Of a stretch of DNA of 26,947 nucleotides, positions 1 to 7,295 are shown in pieces. The DNA comes from a virus: the IMG/VR virus record IMGVR_UViG_3300036407_000017, positions 1-26,947 of that record. The stretch is one strand, 5' to 3'. A program made the position numbers and the translations under genes. The notes under the pieces are model-generated. The model was given only the letters and a program-made list of their open reading frames with translations. It had not been told where the DNA came from and did no database searches. Positions within the stretch are counted from its first letter, which is position 1. Every line of letters starts with the position of its first letter.

Positions 1-186
1 ATGCCCTGGAAGTTTGTAAGCTTGTTCGTACGCTGCACTTTCTGCAGCCTGCTCCTCAAGCCGTTTACGGCTCGCTTCCAGTTCCTCCCTGAACTTATCG
101 GTGGCACTGTCTAAAACTTCTGGCGCAACAGTTGTTCTGCTAGATCGCCTCGCGGGGCGTTTGGTTGGCGGAAGCTGATCGGCCAA
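1..186 (-). CDS. Partial ORF running off the left edge, charged coiled-coil-like
   Basis: An open minus-strand frame runs from a stop at 211-213 out of the window. The first usable start is a TTG at 184-186 with a weak GAGAG upstream. The visible 62 residues begin ADQLPPTKRPARRS, a basic proline-rich stretch, and continue as a Glu/Ala/Lys/Arg-rich segment (KFREELEASRKRLEEQAAES) that would form a coiled coil. GC appears lower than in the phage body. I do not recognise the gene. It could be a host gene next to the insertion or a last right-end phage gene. A 36-codon plus-strand ORF (1-111) overlaps it and looks less like coding sequence. Confidence 0.4.
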   Translation of the reverse strand, partial: MADQLPPTKRPARRSSRTTVAPEVLDSATDKFREELEASRKRLEEQAAESAAYEQAYKLPGH

Positions 187-270
187 TTGGGGGCTCTCGG
201 TACTGAATGCTCAACCATTTCATTGCACCGAGAAACCGTCAATCGGCCAAGTCAGCTTTAGACGTCACCG

Positions 271-1182
271 TCAGCCGAAGGCAGCCTTGAGAGTGCGCCA
301 CGCATACGCTGCTTCCAACGGGACAACTCCGTTACCGCCTGCATGGGATCGCTCCAGCCGATAGGCCATCCCATCAGCCAGTCCGAAAAGTTGGGGTTGA
401 AGGTCCATTCGCCGTCCAAGGACCTGGTCCCAGGCCGCAAGCTCAAATGGAGCGGGCGGGAAAAGCGGTAGTTCGTCAGGTCCGCCATCTGGACGCCCAT
501 CAGCTTGGCCAGCATGACCAGCTGCGACCAGAGCCTGGCTGCCGTCGCCAGCGACACCTGGTTGCCCGACTGACCCAAGGCAATCCGGAAGCGCATCCCC
601 TTCGGGCTGAACTCGATGTCCGTGCGGTTCCCGCCGATCGAAGCGGTCGGCGTGGGCCAGTATGAAGACGCGGCGCCGTAAGTGGGTAGCGCCGACTTCA
701 GCCGCCGAAAAGAGGCCTGCTTTTGCCGTGTAGCCCATGCTTTGTAAGTCTGCGATGACTTCGGGCAATCCCAAATTGAGATGGCCTTCGACGTTCTCGC
801 AGAAGATCCATTCGACATCGGCCTCGATGGCGATACGAGCGACTTCTGGCCAGAGATGGCGAGGGTCGTCGGCGCCTCGCTTCTGTCCGGCGCTGGAGAA
901 TGGCTGGCATGGATATCCGGCAGAGAGCATATGAACCTTGCCACGCCAGCGGCTGCCGTTGAAGGTTCTAAGGTCGCTCCAGACAGGAGCTTGATCCAGG
1001 GCCTTGTCCGCCATCCGACCCACGAGAGTGGCCGCTGCACCAGCTTCTCGCTCGACAAAACAAACAGTTCGATATCCGGGCTCGGCAAGATGGAGCCCGA
1101 GTTCAAGGCCTCCGACGCCGGCGCAGAGGGAGATTCCGGCAAGATCAGCGCCGGCAGGTACTTTGAGGGAATGTAGAGCCAC
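271..1182 (-). CDS. DNA (cytosine-5) methyltransferase
   Basis: This 303-residue protein transfers a methyl group from S-adenosylmethionine to C5 of cytosine in duplex DNA. The family motifs appear in order: motif I LCAGVGGLELG (residues 19-29), motif IV GYPCQPFSSAG with the catalytic Cys92, motif VI ENV (129-131), motif VIII RRRVFILA (169-176) and a C-terminal motif X GNGVVPLEAAYA. The region between about 180 and 275 would be the target-recognition domain; it is short, as in solitary phage enzymes. No restriction endonuclease gene is nearby, so the likely role is protecting or masking phage DNA, the job done by Mom in phage Mu. The GTG start has a GGAG 9 nt upstream and overlaps the end of the Com-like gene by 38 nt. 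That GGAG lies in a hairpin (see 1176-1232), which suggests translational control. The sequence specificity cannot be read from the sequence. Confidence 0.93.
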   Translation of the reverse strand: MALHSLKVPAGADLAGISLCAGVGGLELGLHLAEPGYRTVCFVEREAGAAATLVGRMADKALDQAPVWSDLRTFNGSRWRGKVHMLSAGYPCQPFSSAGQKRGADDPRHLWPEVARIAIEADVEWIFCENVEGHLNLGLPEVIADLQSMGYTAKAGLFSAAEVGATHLRRRVFILAHADRFDRREPHGHRVQPEGDALPDCLGSVGQPGVAGDGSQALVAAGHAGQADGRPDGGPDELPLFPPAPFELAAWDQVLGRRMDLQPQLFGLADGMAYRLERSHAGGNGVVPLEAAYAWRTLKAAFG

Positions 1183-1432
1183 ACCCGTATTCTCCGATGG
1201 AAGGACGCTCTTGGCGTTCGGAGGGCGGGCTCGATGGCCTCAGATGATTGACGATGCCGCACCTGCGGCACTTGATCTCGATTTCGGTCGTGATCTCCGG
1301 CGAGGCCTTGAACAGCAAGGCGCCGCAGCCGCAACGTACCTCAACTAGGGGACCGGCAACAAGATGGCTGGCGTCATTGTCGGCCAGGGTCCCGATCGGG
1401 CGAGTGCCCGGCATTTGAACGAATTTACTCAC
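1145..1432 (-). CDS. com: Com-like zinc-finger translational regulator
   Basis: This 95-residue protein has a core VRCGCGALLFKA (residues 32-43) followed by IEIKCRRCG (51-59). It matches the layout of phage Mu Com, where a CxxC pair, the LLFKA segment and an IEIRCPRC motif form a zinc finger. Here the first pair is C34-x-C36 and the second C55-xx-C58. In Mu, Com binds the com-mom mRNA and unmasks the mom start. The gene overlaps the methyltransferase start by 38 nt, so it should be the activator of that gene's translation. The GTG start at 1432 has no clear Shine-Dalgarno, and an in-frame ATG at 1414 is an alternative. Compared with Mu Com there are about 30 extra N-terminal residues, so the shorter start deserves weight. 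The C-terminal tail after residue 65 is low complexity and encodes the hairpin. Confidence 0.85.
   Translation of the reverse strand: MSKFVQMPGTRPIGTLADNDASHLVAGPLVEVRCGCGALLFKASPEITTEIEIKCRRCGIVNHLRPSSPPSERQERPSIGEYGCGSTFPQSTCRR
1176..1232 (-). promoter_or_regulatory. Hairpin masking the methyltransferase ribosome-binding site
   Basis: On the minus strand, CTCCGA (1223-1218) is perfectly complementary to TCGGAG (1197-1192). The second arm contains the GGAG Shine-Dalgarno of the methyltransferase. An outer pair, GAGCC (1232-1228) with GGCTC (1180-1176), would also close over the GTG start codon (1182-1180). The 20-nt loop contains a further small stem, ACGC/GCGT. The structure lies inside the com reading frame. 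Mu uses the same arrangement, a translation-inhibiting stem-loop opened by Com, to silence mom. The pairing is seen directly; the regulatory role is inferred by analogy. Confidence 0.65.
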
Positions 1433-1466
1433 GTTGTTTTACTCGCGATCTGGTTCAACCGCCCTG

Positions 1467-1600
1467 CCCTCTCCGGAGGGTGGCGGGTCGAAGTGTCGCG
1501 TTCGTCACTTTGGGGTAGGACGCCAATCCAAAGCCCCAGTCGAGGTGTTGGTGCACCTCGTCCGCCCGTCGCCGATTGCGACAGGTTTAGTCTGAAACCT
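1467..1600. other. Hairpin-rich gap between com and the plus-strand gene
   Basis: The 215 bases between the divergent com-like gene and the 1648 gene hold three inverted repeats. CCCTC/GAGGG lies at 1467-1480 with a 4-nt loop. CGAGGTG/CACCTCG lies at 1541-1560 with a 6-nt loop. AGGTTT/AAACCT lies at 1583-1600 with a 6-nt loop. None is followed by a T-run in either direction, so they are not obvious rho-independent terminators. The region must carry a promoter for com on the minus strand and possibly one for the plus-strand gene, so the repeats may be operator or leader structures. I could not fix -35/-10 boxes. Confidence 0.45.
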
Positions 1601-1647
1601 CGACTCTTGCCCTTCGTTGATCTCCAGTTTGGAATACGAGGGGCGAT

Positions 1648-1890
1648 ATGGGAGCGAGTTTCCGCGTAATTGACCTTCGCGCAGGGCGCGAACCGGTCGA
1701 AGTCGAGGTCGATGCAAGCTCGCCCGAGGAGGCGGGCATGAAGGTCTTTGGGGAGAAGCTGGTCCGCAGCGGCAGCCGCAAGCATTGCTGGGCCAAGGTC
1801 TATTATCAGTTTGCCGGTCAACCTCCCTGCATGATCAGGCTCTACCGTCCCATCAAGCAAGCTCCCTCTACCCCAGCATCGCCGCAGTAA
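1648..1890 (+). CDS. Small plus-strand protein of unknown function (moron candidate)
   Basis: This 80-residue ORF starts at an ATG with a good GAGGGG site 5-6 nt upstream. It begins MGASFRVIDLRAGREPVEVE and contains a hydrophobic/aromatic stretch KVYYQFAGQPPCMIRLYRP (residues 49-68) that looks like folded-protein sequence rather than a shadow frame. It reads against the phage genes, divergent from com and convergent with the SGNH hydrolase gene, whose 3' end it overlaps by 23 bp. I recognise no family. Its position and strand suit a lysogen-expressed accessory gene. Its last dozen codons double as the antisense of the hydrolase C-terminus, so the true end is as written only if no frameshift exists. 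Confidence 0.6.
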   Translation: MGASFRVIDLRAGREPVEVEVDASSPEEAGMKVFGEKLVRSGSRKHCWAKVYYQFAGQPPCMIRLYRPIKQAPSTPASPQ

Positions 1891-3205
1891 GCGCGCCTGA
1901 GGCGGCGATCTGGCCGTAGGCGTAGGGGCTGGGGTGCAGCCCGTCCGAAGTCCACTTATTGGCGGTTCCGTCGACCTTCCACTTGCCCGAATTGCGGGCC
2001 GATTCGACAACGTCCGCAAACTCGATGACCTGGTAGAGCGGATGATCGGCATTACCGGCGCGGATCGAGCCGGTGGTGGCGCCGATCGCGGCCGGGGCGC
2101 CGTTGATCAGCGGGGCACCATCGCGCAGCCAATCGTTGAGCAGTTCGCGGGTGCCGGCGCCGCCCGTCGAGAAGTTCGCAGCCGCCGTCTGGTTGGCCGT
2201 GGTGGCGTAGCTGTCCGACGAGGTGACGGAAGGCGTGATAGTGGTTTGGAACACGCGCTGCGCACCCGACAGCATCGCCTTGGCCTCGGTCCAGCGGGCA
2301 ACCATGTCGAGCTTGATAGCCGCCAGGGTCCGCGCCGAGCCGATATCGTTGACGCCCATTGCGCAGATCGCGTTGCGGGTGAAGGGCAGAACGGCCAGGC
2401 GCCGTGCCGAGGATAGAAGGGCGAGCTCCAGGCGGTCGCCTGACTGGCTGAGATTGATGTAGGAGGCGCCGGAGATCGAGCGCGCCACGCTGCCGACCGC
2501 GTCGGTCGCATCGGCCGTATCGTTGAGGCCCTCGGCAATCGAATCGCCCACGATCGCTGCCGCCTTGTTGGCGGTCCGGCCAAGCAGCGCCAGCGGCCAA
2601 AAGCCATAAACCTGCGCCGTATTGGCGCCGCCGCCGCCCGTGTAGTCCGTGACGCTGACCGTGTTCACGGTCGCCTTCTCGCCATTGGCCGAAACCTGCC
2701 CGGTCGAGGCGCTGTAGAACACGATAGACGTGGTGGCCTGCATCCAGACATTGGTCCAGAACTCGGCATTATCGGGAATGGCCAGGCCAAGGAAGTCAGA
2801 CACCAGAACCGTGCCGCCCTGGCAGGCCTCGCGGTTCGCCCCGGTAAAGCGCAGCCGGTTGAAGACGCCGGCCGGATATTCGATGGTCGCGGTGAACTGG
2901 ATGTCCCCGTCATTGGGCAGTTCGAATTTGCCGTTGGCGCGATCGACGTACCAATTGGGCAGCACCATTGCGATCTCGGTAATGGCGCCTACCGCCCGGT
3001 GGTGCGAGCGGGCCATCAGCCCCTTGTTGGACGCCGCCCGGCTGTTGAGAAGGCGGCAATTGGTGGCCACCTGGCCGTAAATCTGCCCGGCGCCGAGCGG
3101 GTAGGCGGCATAATTGGCCGGAAGCATGACGCGGCGGCGCAGGCCGTGAAGACTCGACGCGATGCGCAGGCTGTCGGCCAGATTGTCGGTAAAGGCGTCT
3201 GCCAT
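1868..3205 (-). CDS. SGNH/GDSL-family hydrolase, tail-associated
   Basis: This 445-residue protein starts at the ATG at 3205, preceded by AGGGG 8 nt upstream. A longer in-frame ORF upstream is ignored because it overlaps the previous gene. The C-terminal half carries the SGNH hydrolase blocks: block I VGDSIAEG with nucleophile Ser222, block III GVNDIG (284-289) and block V SDGLHPS with Asp421 and His424. The enzyme family cleaves esters, for example acetyl groups on surface polysaccharides. The N-terminal 200 residues are beta-rich and probably anchor the enzyme to the tail or form an accessory module. It follows the DUF2793 gene by 1 bp, at the place where Mu-like and GTA-like phages keep host-surface-binding proteins. 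A role in modifying the host capsule or LPS during adsorption is inferred. No signal peptide is visible. Confidence 0.85.
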   Translation of the reverse strand: MADAFTDNLADSLRIASSLHGLRRRVMLPANYAAYPLGAGQIYGQVATNCRLLNSRAASNKGLMARSHHRAVGAITEIAMVLPNWYVDRANGKFELPNDGDIQFTATIEYPAGVFNRLRFTGANREACQGGTVLVSDFLGLAIPDNAEFWTNVWMQATTSIVFYSASTGQVSANGEKATVNTVSVTDYTGGGGANTAQVYGFWPLALLGRTANKAAAIVGDSIAEGLNDTADATDAVGSVARSISGASYINLSQSGDRLELALLSSARRLAVLPFTRNAICAMGVNDIGSARTLAAIKLDMVARWTEAKAMLSGAQRVFQTTITPSVTSSDSYATTANQTAAANFSTGGAGTRELLNDWLRDGAPLINGAPAAIGATTGSIRAGNADHPLYQVIEFADVVESARNSGKWKVDGTANKWTSDGLHPSPYAYGQIAASGALTAAMLG

Positions 3206-3206
3206 T

Positions 3207-4118
3207 TTAGGCCCCTGTCTTGAAAATGATGCGGTCGCTTGCCGCGGCGCTGCCGACGCGGATGGTCGTGGCGTTCGATGGTGTCGAGCCAAGGCTCATT
3301 GCCGCGTAGCCGGCCGGAACGCCCGCGCCGTCATTGGCGCCCAGGCGCAGCCATTCGAGGGTCGATCCAGCCCGCAGGATACTTGCCGAGGCATCGACCA
3401 AGCCCTGCGCCCATTGCAGCGCAAAGGCGCCGGCATTGGCTCCATTCTCGACAACCAGCTCGGCAAACAGAAATCCGTAATCTAGGAAGTTGCCCGCCAC
3501 GATCGTCGAGGCTGGATAGATCAGCCCACCCCCGACCGTTTCAGCCGTCGCGCCGGGCGCGCGCAGGCGCTGTTCGGCTTGGACGCGGATGGCGCTGGCG
3601 GGGCCGGTCATGGCGTATTTGAACCCGGGCGCGGCCGGCGCCGAGAAGTAGAGCTTGAGCGTGATGGCGTAGTTGGTGTTTGCCGCCATCTGGAATTGGA
3701 GGTCGGGGTCGTTGGCCAGCACGGTGGTATTGGTCCGGCTGGTCGAAACCGCTTTGCTGGCCAGCCCGCGCGAGCCGCCGAGCGCGGCCCAGATCGAGCC
3801 CGTCCAATGGATTTGCGCGCCGCCTTCGCCGACCACGGCCGCGACCATCCCGACCGAAGGAATAACCCGGCGCCAGCGGCCATCGATGCGCAGCGCCAAA
3901 TCATTGGCGCTAAAGCCGGTCCAGGCGCCCGTCCCGGTCCCCGCAAGAATATAGACCGCGCCGTCGAGGGCGGCAGGCGGGGCGGAAAGGGAGCGGCTGA
4001 CCACGGGAATGACGCCGGTCAGCAAGTCCAGCTGCAGCAGGGCTTCGTTGTGGGTGACATGCTTCTGCGCCTGGGCGGCGTCCATCAGCGGCAGTTTAAG
4101 ACGGGGCGTGTCAACCAT
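3207..4118 (-). CDS. DUF2793-type phage tail/fibre protein
   Basis: This 303-residue protein has the N-terminal signature TPRLKLPLMDAAQAQKHVTH (residues 4-23) followed by NEALLQLDLL. That is the hallmark of the DUF2793 family found next to baseplate genes in alphaproteobacterial phages and gene transfer agents. The middle repeats a GxW/WxG pattern (AGTGTGAWTGF; IHWTGSIWAALGG), typical of this domain. The C-terminal half is a beta-rich, Ala/Gly-rich segment likely to be a receptor-binding or carbohydrate-binding module. The start overlaps the 3' end of the megatron remnant by 8 bp. Its structural partner genes upstream are deleted, so it may no longer be assembled into particles. Confidence 0.8.
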   Translation of the reverse strand: MVDTPRLKLPLMDAAQAQKHVTHNEALLQLDLLTGVIPVVSRSLSAPPAALDGAVYILAGTGTGAWTGFSANDLALRIDGRWRRVIPSVGMVAAVVGEGGAQIHWTGSIWAALGGSRGLASKAVSTSRTNTTVLANDPDLQFQMAANTNYAITLKLYFSAPAAPGFKYAMTGPASAIRVQAEQRLRAPGATAETVGGGLIYPASTIVAGNFLDYGFLFAELVVENGANAGAFALQWAQGLVDASASILRAGSTLEWLRLGANDGAGVPAGYAAMSLGSTPSNATTIRVGSAAASDRIIFKTGA

Positions 4119-6618
4119 CGCTGCGAATCCAGATCAGGGCCTCGGCGGGAATGCCGGCGCCAAAACTTGCGCTCATCTGCCGGACGCGGGCATAGAAGCT
4201 GTAAAGCGGCTGGCCGAAGTCCGCGATCTGCTGCTCGGCACTGTAGAGCAAGGCCGGGCTGGTGATGGCCACCGTGCGCAAGGGCGAGCCACCGGCGCCC
4301 GTCAGAACGTCCAGCTGATAGGCTTCGCTGGCCTCGCCCAGGGGCACTTCCACTTGCTCCCAGCTGTCGCCACCGATGCGGGTGCGGCGCACCCAGGACA
4401 AAGCCCAATCGCCTGTCTCAGCCGAGCGCCGGCCGAACAGATGGGCTGGGGAAAGCGGGCGCCGGGCCTTGCCGTAAAGCGTCTTTGAAAAGGCGTTGAA
4501 GCGGCTCGATGCGAAGTTCTCCCCGATGGGCCCGACGCGCCAGTTCTGCTCGACGCCTATCAGCGCCTCCGGCAAACCGGTCTGCTTGACCGCCGCGTTG
4601 ACCAGGACGATTCTTGCCCCGGCCGGGACGGGCGAACGCATCGCGTGTTCGGTGCCGCGCTGCCCGCGCAGGAGGTCGGTCAGCTTGTAGCTCCTGGCGC
4701 CGGTTTGGGTGGCGGTGGCGAACTGGACGAGTTCCCACTCGCCGTCCTGGTTCTCGATCAACATGGCATTGGCGCCGTTGAGCACCTGGAGCTCGTCAAC
4801 GGAGGTGAGCGAACCTTGCGCGAGCTCGAGGTAAATCTCGTTGCCCCGGTCCCAGCGGCCGGTCGGCCCGGAGAAGAGTTCGCCCGTCGTGGCGCCGATC
4901 GTCGCGGCCAACGGCAGGACGGTGTCGATGCCAAAGCCTGAAGTGGAGGGCGAGCGGGCCGCGATCATGCCCGACCGGAAGGGTGCGATGGAGGCCGCGA
5001 CGTAAGGGGCATAGTCGTTGTCGCTGTCGTTGAGCAGCGGGCCATCGATCAGCGCCACCCGGGCTAGCGAATAGATGATCGGCGTCACAACCTTGCCGGG
5101 CGAGCCCTGCCTTGCCATCGGAGCGACGGATTGCGGATCGACTTCGAAGGCCGACATGCCGCGGCTCAAATCGTCTTCAACGGCTTCAAGCCGCAGCAGG
5201 CGCCCGGTGGGCCCAAAGTCGACAACGTCGCCCGCGTCGAGCGCCAGGCGCGACGGGGGCAAGGCAAAGCGGGTGCGCTCGCGGCCCAGCCAGGTAGAAT
5301 AAAGCTCACGCTCGCAAAGTGCGGTAGCCTGCGCCTCGCCCATGATGACGGGAAGCGAGATCTCCGGGATGCGTTGCGAGCCGCCCAGCGAGCGGCGGGC
5401 TTCGGTGGACGCCGGCTGATCGTCGCGCGCCAGATCGCCGTAGCGGAGCTTAAGGGCGCGGGGCAGTTCGGTTTCCTGTCCGCGCGTCTGGCGCCAGCCA
5501 GTGCCGCCCGTTTCGTCCGCAACCAATTCATCGAGGGTGATCTGGGCGACCGAGGCGCGGCCCTGGCGGGCCTGGAACTTGATCACGCCATCGCTTTCGC
5601 TTGCGTCGAACTGGAAGGCGGGCCGCAGCGCATCGAGCATCGAGCGGGCGCTGGCCAGATTGCCGGTCGTGACGCCATCGACCACGGCCGGAATCGGCTC
5701 GATGGTGAAGCGGGTGAACTTGGCGTCCGCAAGCACGGCCGCGATCGTCTCGCTGGCTGATGCCGAGCCAAGCCGGCCGGAGAGCCAATGGCCGGTGTTC
5801 CAATTGGCGCTGTCGCCCCAATCGTTGTCGAGCGCGAAAGATGGCCAGGGCCGGGCATCCCAGCACCAGACATGCGACGCGCCAAGGTCCAGCATCGCGG
5901 CGCCGTAAACCGCCGAGACGGGATTGTTGGCCGGGTCGGTGTAGTGCCCGATCAGCGCCGCAAGGTACGCGCGCTGCATGGCGTCGTCGCGCGCCTGGTT
6001 GGAAAAGTACGGAAACGAGCCTTCCGAGCTTTTCGGATCGGGGAACAGATTGGGCTGGTTGGCGCCCTTGTCGACGGCCGGGCAGCCCATCTCGATAAAC
6101 CGCAACGGTTTGCCCTGCGGCACCCAAGCAGTGGCGGCGCCAGCTTCGATACCGGCCGGCCGGTCGAAATGCTGATTGGTCCACCAGGCGCGCAAATCCT
6201 TCTGCCGGTAAACCCAGGGCTTGCCATAAGCGCCATCGGTAATTGGCGTCCGCGCCTGCGCCTCGCGGGCAGCAGCGTCAGGATAGAACCAGTCGAAATA
6301 TTCCCCACCCTCGACGTTCCCGCTGAGATAATCGGCGTCGTAGATCGTGGTGGGTCCGGAACCGGAGAAGTCCAGATGATCGCTGCCATCGCGCCAGTCG
6401 CTTAGGGGGAAGTAGTTGTCGATGCCGACGAAGTCGATGTTGGCGTCGCTCCAGAGCGGGTCCAGGTGGAAGTAAAGGTCGCCCGACGCGTCGGCCGGCC
6501 GGTGCGAATTGAACTCGCTCCAGTCGGCCGCGTAGCTGATCTTGGTGGCGCCGCCCACGATCGTGCGGACATCGGCCGCCAGCGTCTTGAGCGCCTGGAC
6601 GAACGGGTAAAGATCGCC
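4111..6618 (-). pseudogene. Baseplate megatron protein (GTA TIM-barrel type), 5'-truncated
   Basis: The frame is open from just left of a stop at the junction to 4111, about 835 codons. The first residues after the break, GDLYPFVQALKTLAADVR, continue into KISYAADWSEFNS and DNYFPLSDWRDG. These are diagnostic of the GTA TIM-barrel-like domain of gp15-type host-specificity proteins. A phage tail domain follows around EISLPVIMGEAQATALCERE, with beta-rich C-terminal domains ending IWIRSDG. Full-length relatives exceed 1,200 residues, so the N-terminal third or more is gone. The only in-frame start near the break is a GTG at 6558, which would begin inside the TIM barrel. The frame differs from that of the portal remnant, so no fusion protein is made by simple readthrough. 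The lack of stops over 2.5 kb suggests the deletion is recent. Confidence 0.85.
6608..6618. other. Deletion junction between portal and megatron genes
   Basis: On the minus strand the segment GGCGATCTTTA can be read as the end of portal DWAIF or, one frame over, as the start of megatron GDLYPF. It therefore probably marks a short homology of up to about 10 bp at which the two genes were joined. The missing block would normally hold the rest of the portal, the head morphogenesis, scaffold/protease, capsid, tail tube and tape-measure genes, the GTA-like gp12-gp14 equivalents and the megatron N-terminus. I infer well over 10 kb from typical gene content. Confidence 0.75.
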
Positions 6619-7295
6619 CAGTCACGCATGGTGAAGGCCTTGAACATCCAGGCCCAAGCGGTGATGCGCGACAGGCCGGACCGGGTGGGGATGCCCGATT
6701 TGGCCGGCATGCGGTTGTAGATGAACTTCCCGCCCGGCAGCGGCACGCTCTGGCCGCCCTCGGTCAGCAGCAGGGGCGTCGTCAAATCGCGCCTGTCGAA
6801 GTCGAACCAGCGCGGGTCGCGCCATTCGAGGCGCTCCGGCCGCCACTGCCCCTCCGAAGCCGACCAGATGATTTCCGTGAAGCTATAACCCTTGTGGATG
6901 GCATCGAGCATGTCGAACAATTCGCTTTGCAGCTCGTCGCGTGCCAGCCAGTCGCGTACCATTTCGGCTTGCTTCTTGTGCAGCGGGTCGGACGAGGCCG
7001 CATCCACGATGATGTCGAGCTGGCTGACCGAGCGGCGCCGCGTTCCCAGGACGCCAATCAGATGCGGGTCACGCTCCTCGATGGTTTCGGCCAGTTCCAG
7101 CTGGCGCACGGGATGGCCCTGGTCCGCCTCCTTCATGATGGCGGCAAGGCGAATGGGGTTAAGACCATCGGCGGGGTAGCCGGTGTGCGGCGTCCGCACG
7201 CCTGTCAGCGTTGCACCGGCCACTTCCTCGGTCAGCACGCGTTTCTCGATCGGGCGCCCGCGCTGGTCGATCAGGCCCTTCCAGAAATCCGGCAT
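6608..7295 (-). pseudogene. Mu-like portal protein (DUF935, gp29-type), 3'-truncated
   Basis: The ATG at 7295 overlaps the terminase stop (TGATG) and has a GAGGGGAAG site upstream. About 229 residues match the portal family: an early GLNPIRLAAIMKEAD segment, HLIGVLGTRRRSVSQLD (residues 78-94), GYSFTEIIW (136-144), WRDPRWFDFD (158-167) and finally WAWMFKAFTMRDWAIF (214-229). Normal DUF935 portals are about 500 residues, with the clip and crown domains C-terminal to this point. After residue 229 the reading frame enters megatron DNA out of frame and ends at 6402 after about 70 nonsense residues. The product cannot form a portal ring. The genes that should follow (gpF-like head protein, protease/scaffold, capsid) are absent. 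Confidence 0.88.

Noticed and set aside
258-1334. 358-residue minus-strand ORF overlapping the methyltransferase and com genes in another frame
   Set aside because: The other frames carry unmistakable methyltransferase and Com motifs; this one has only arginine/serine/proline-rich filler.
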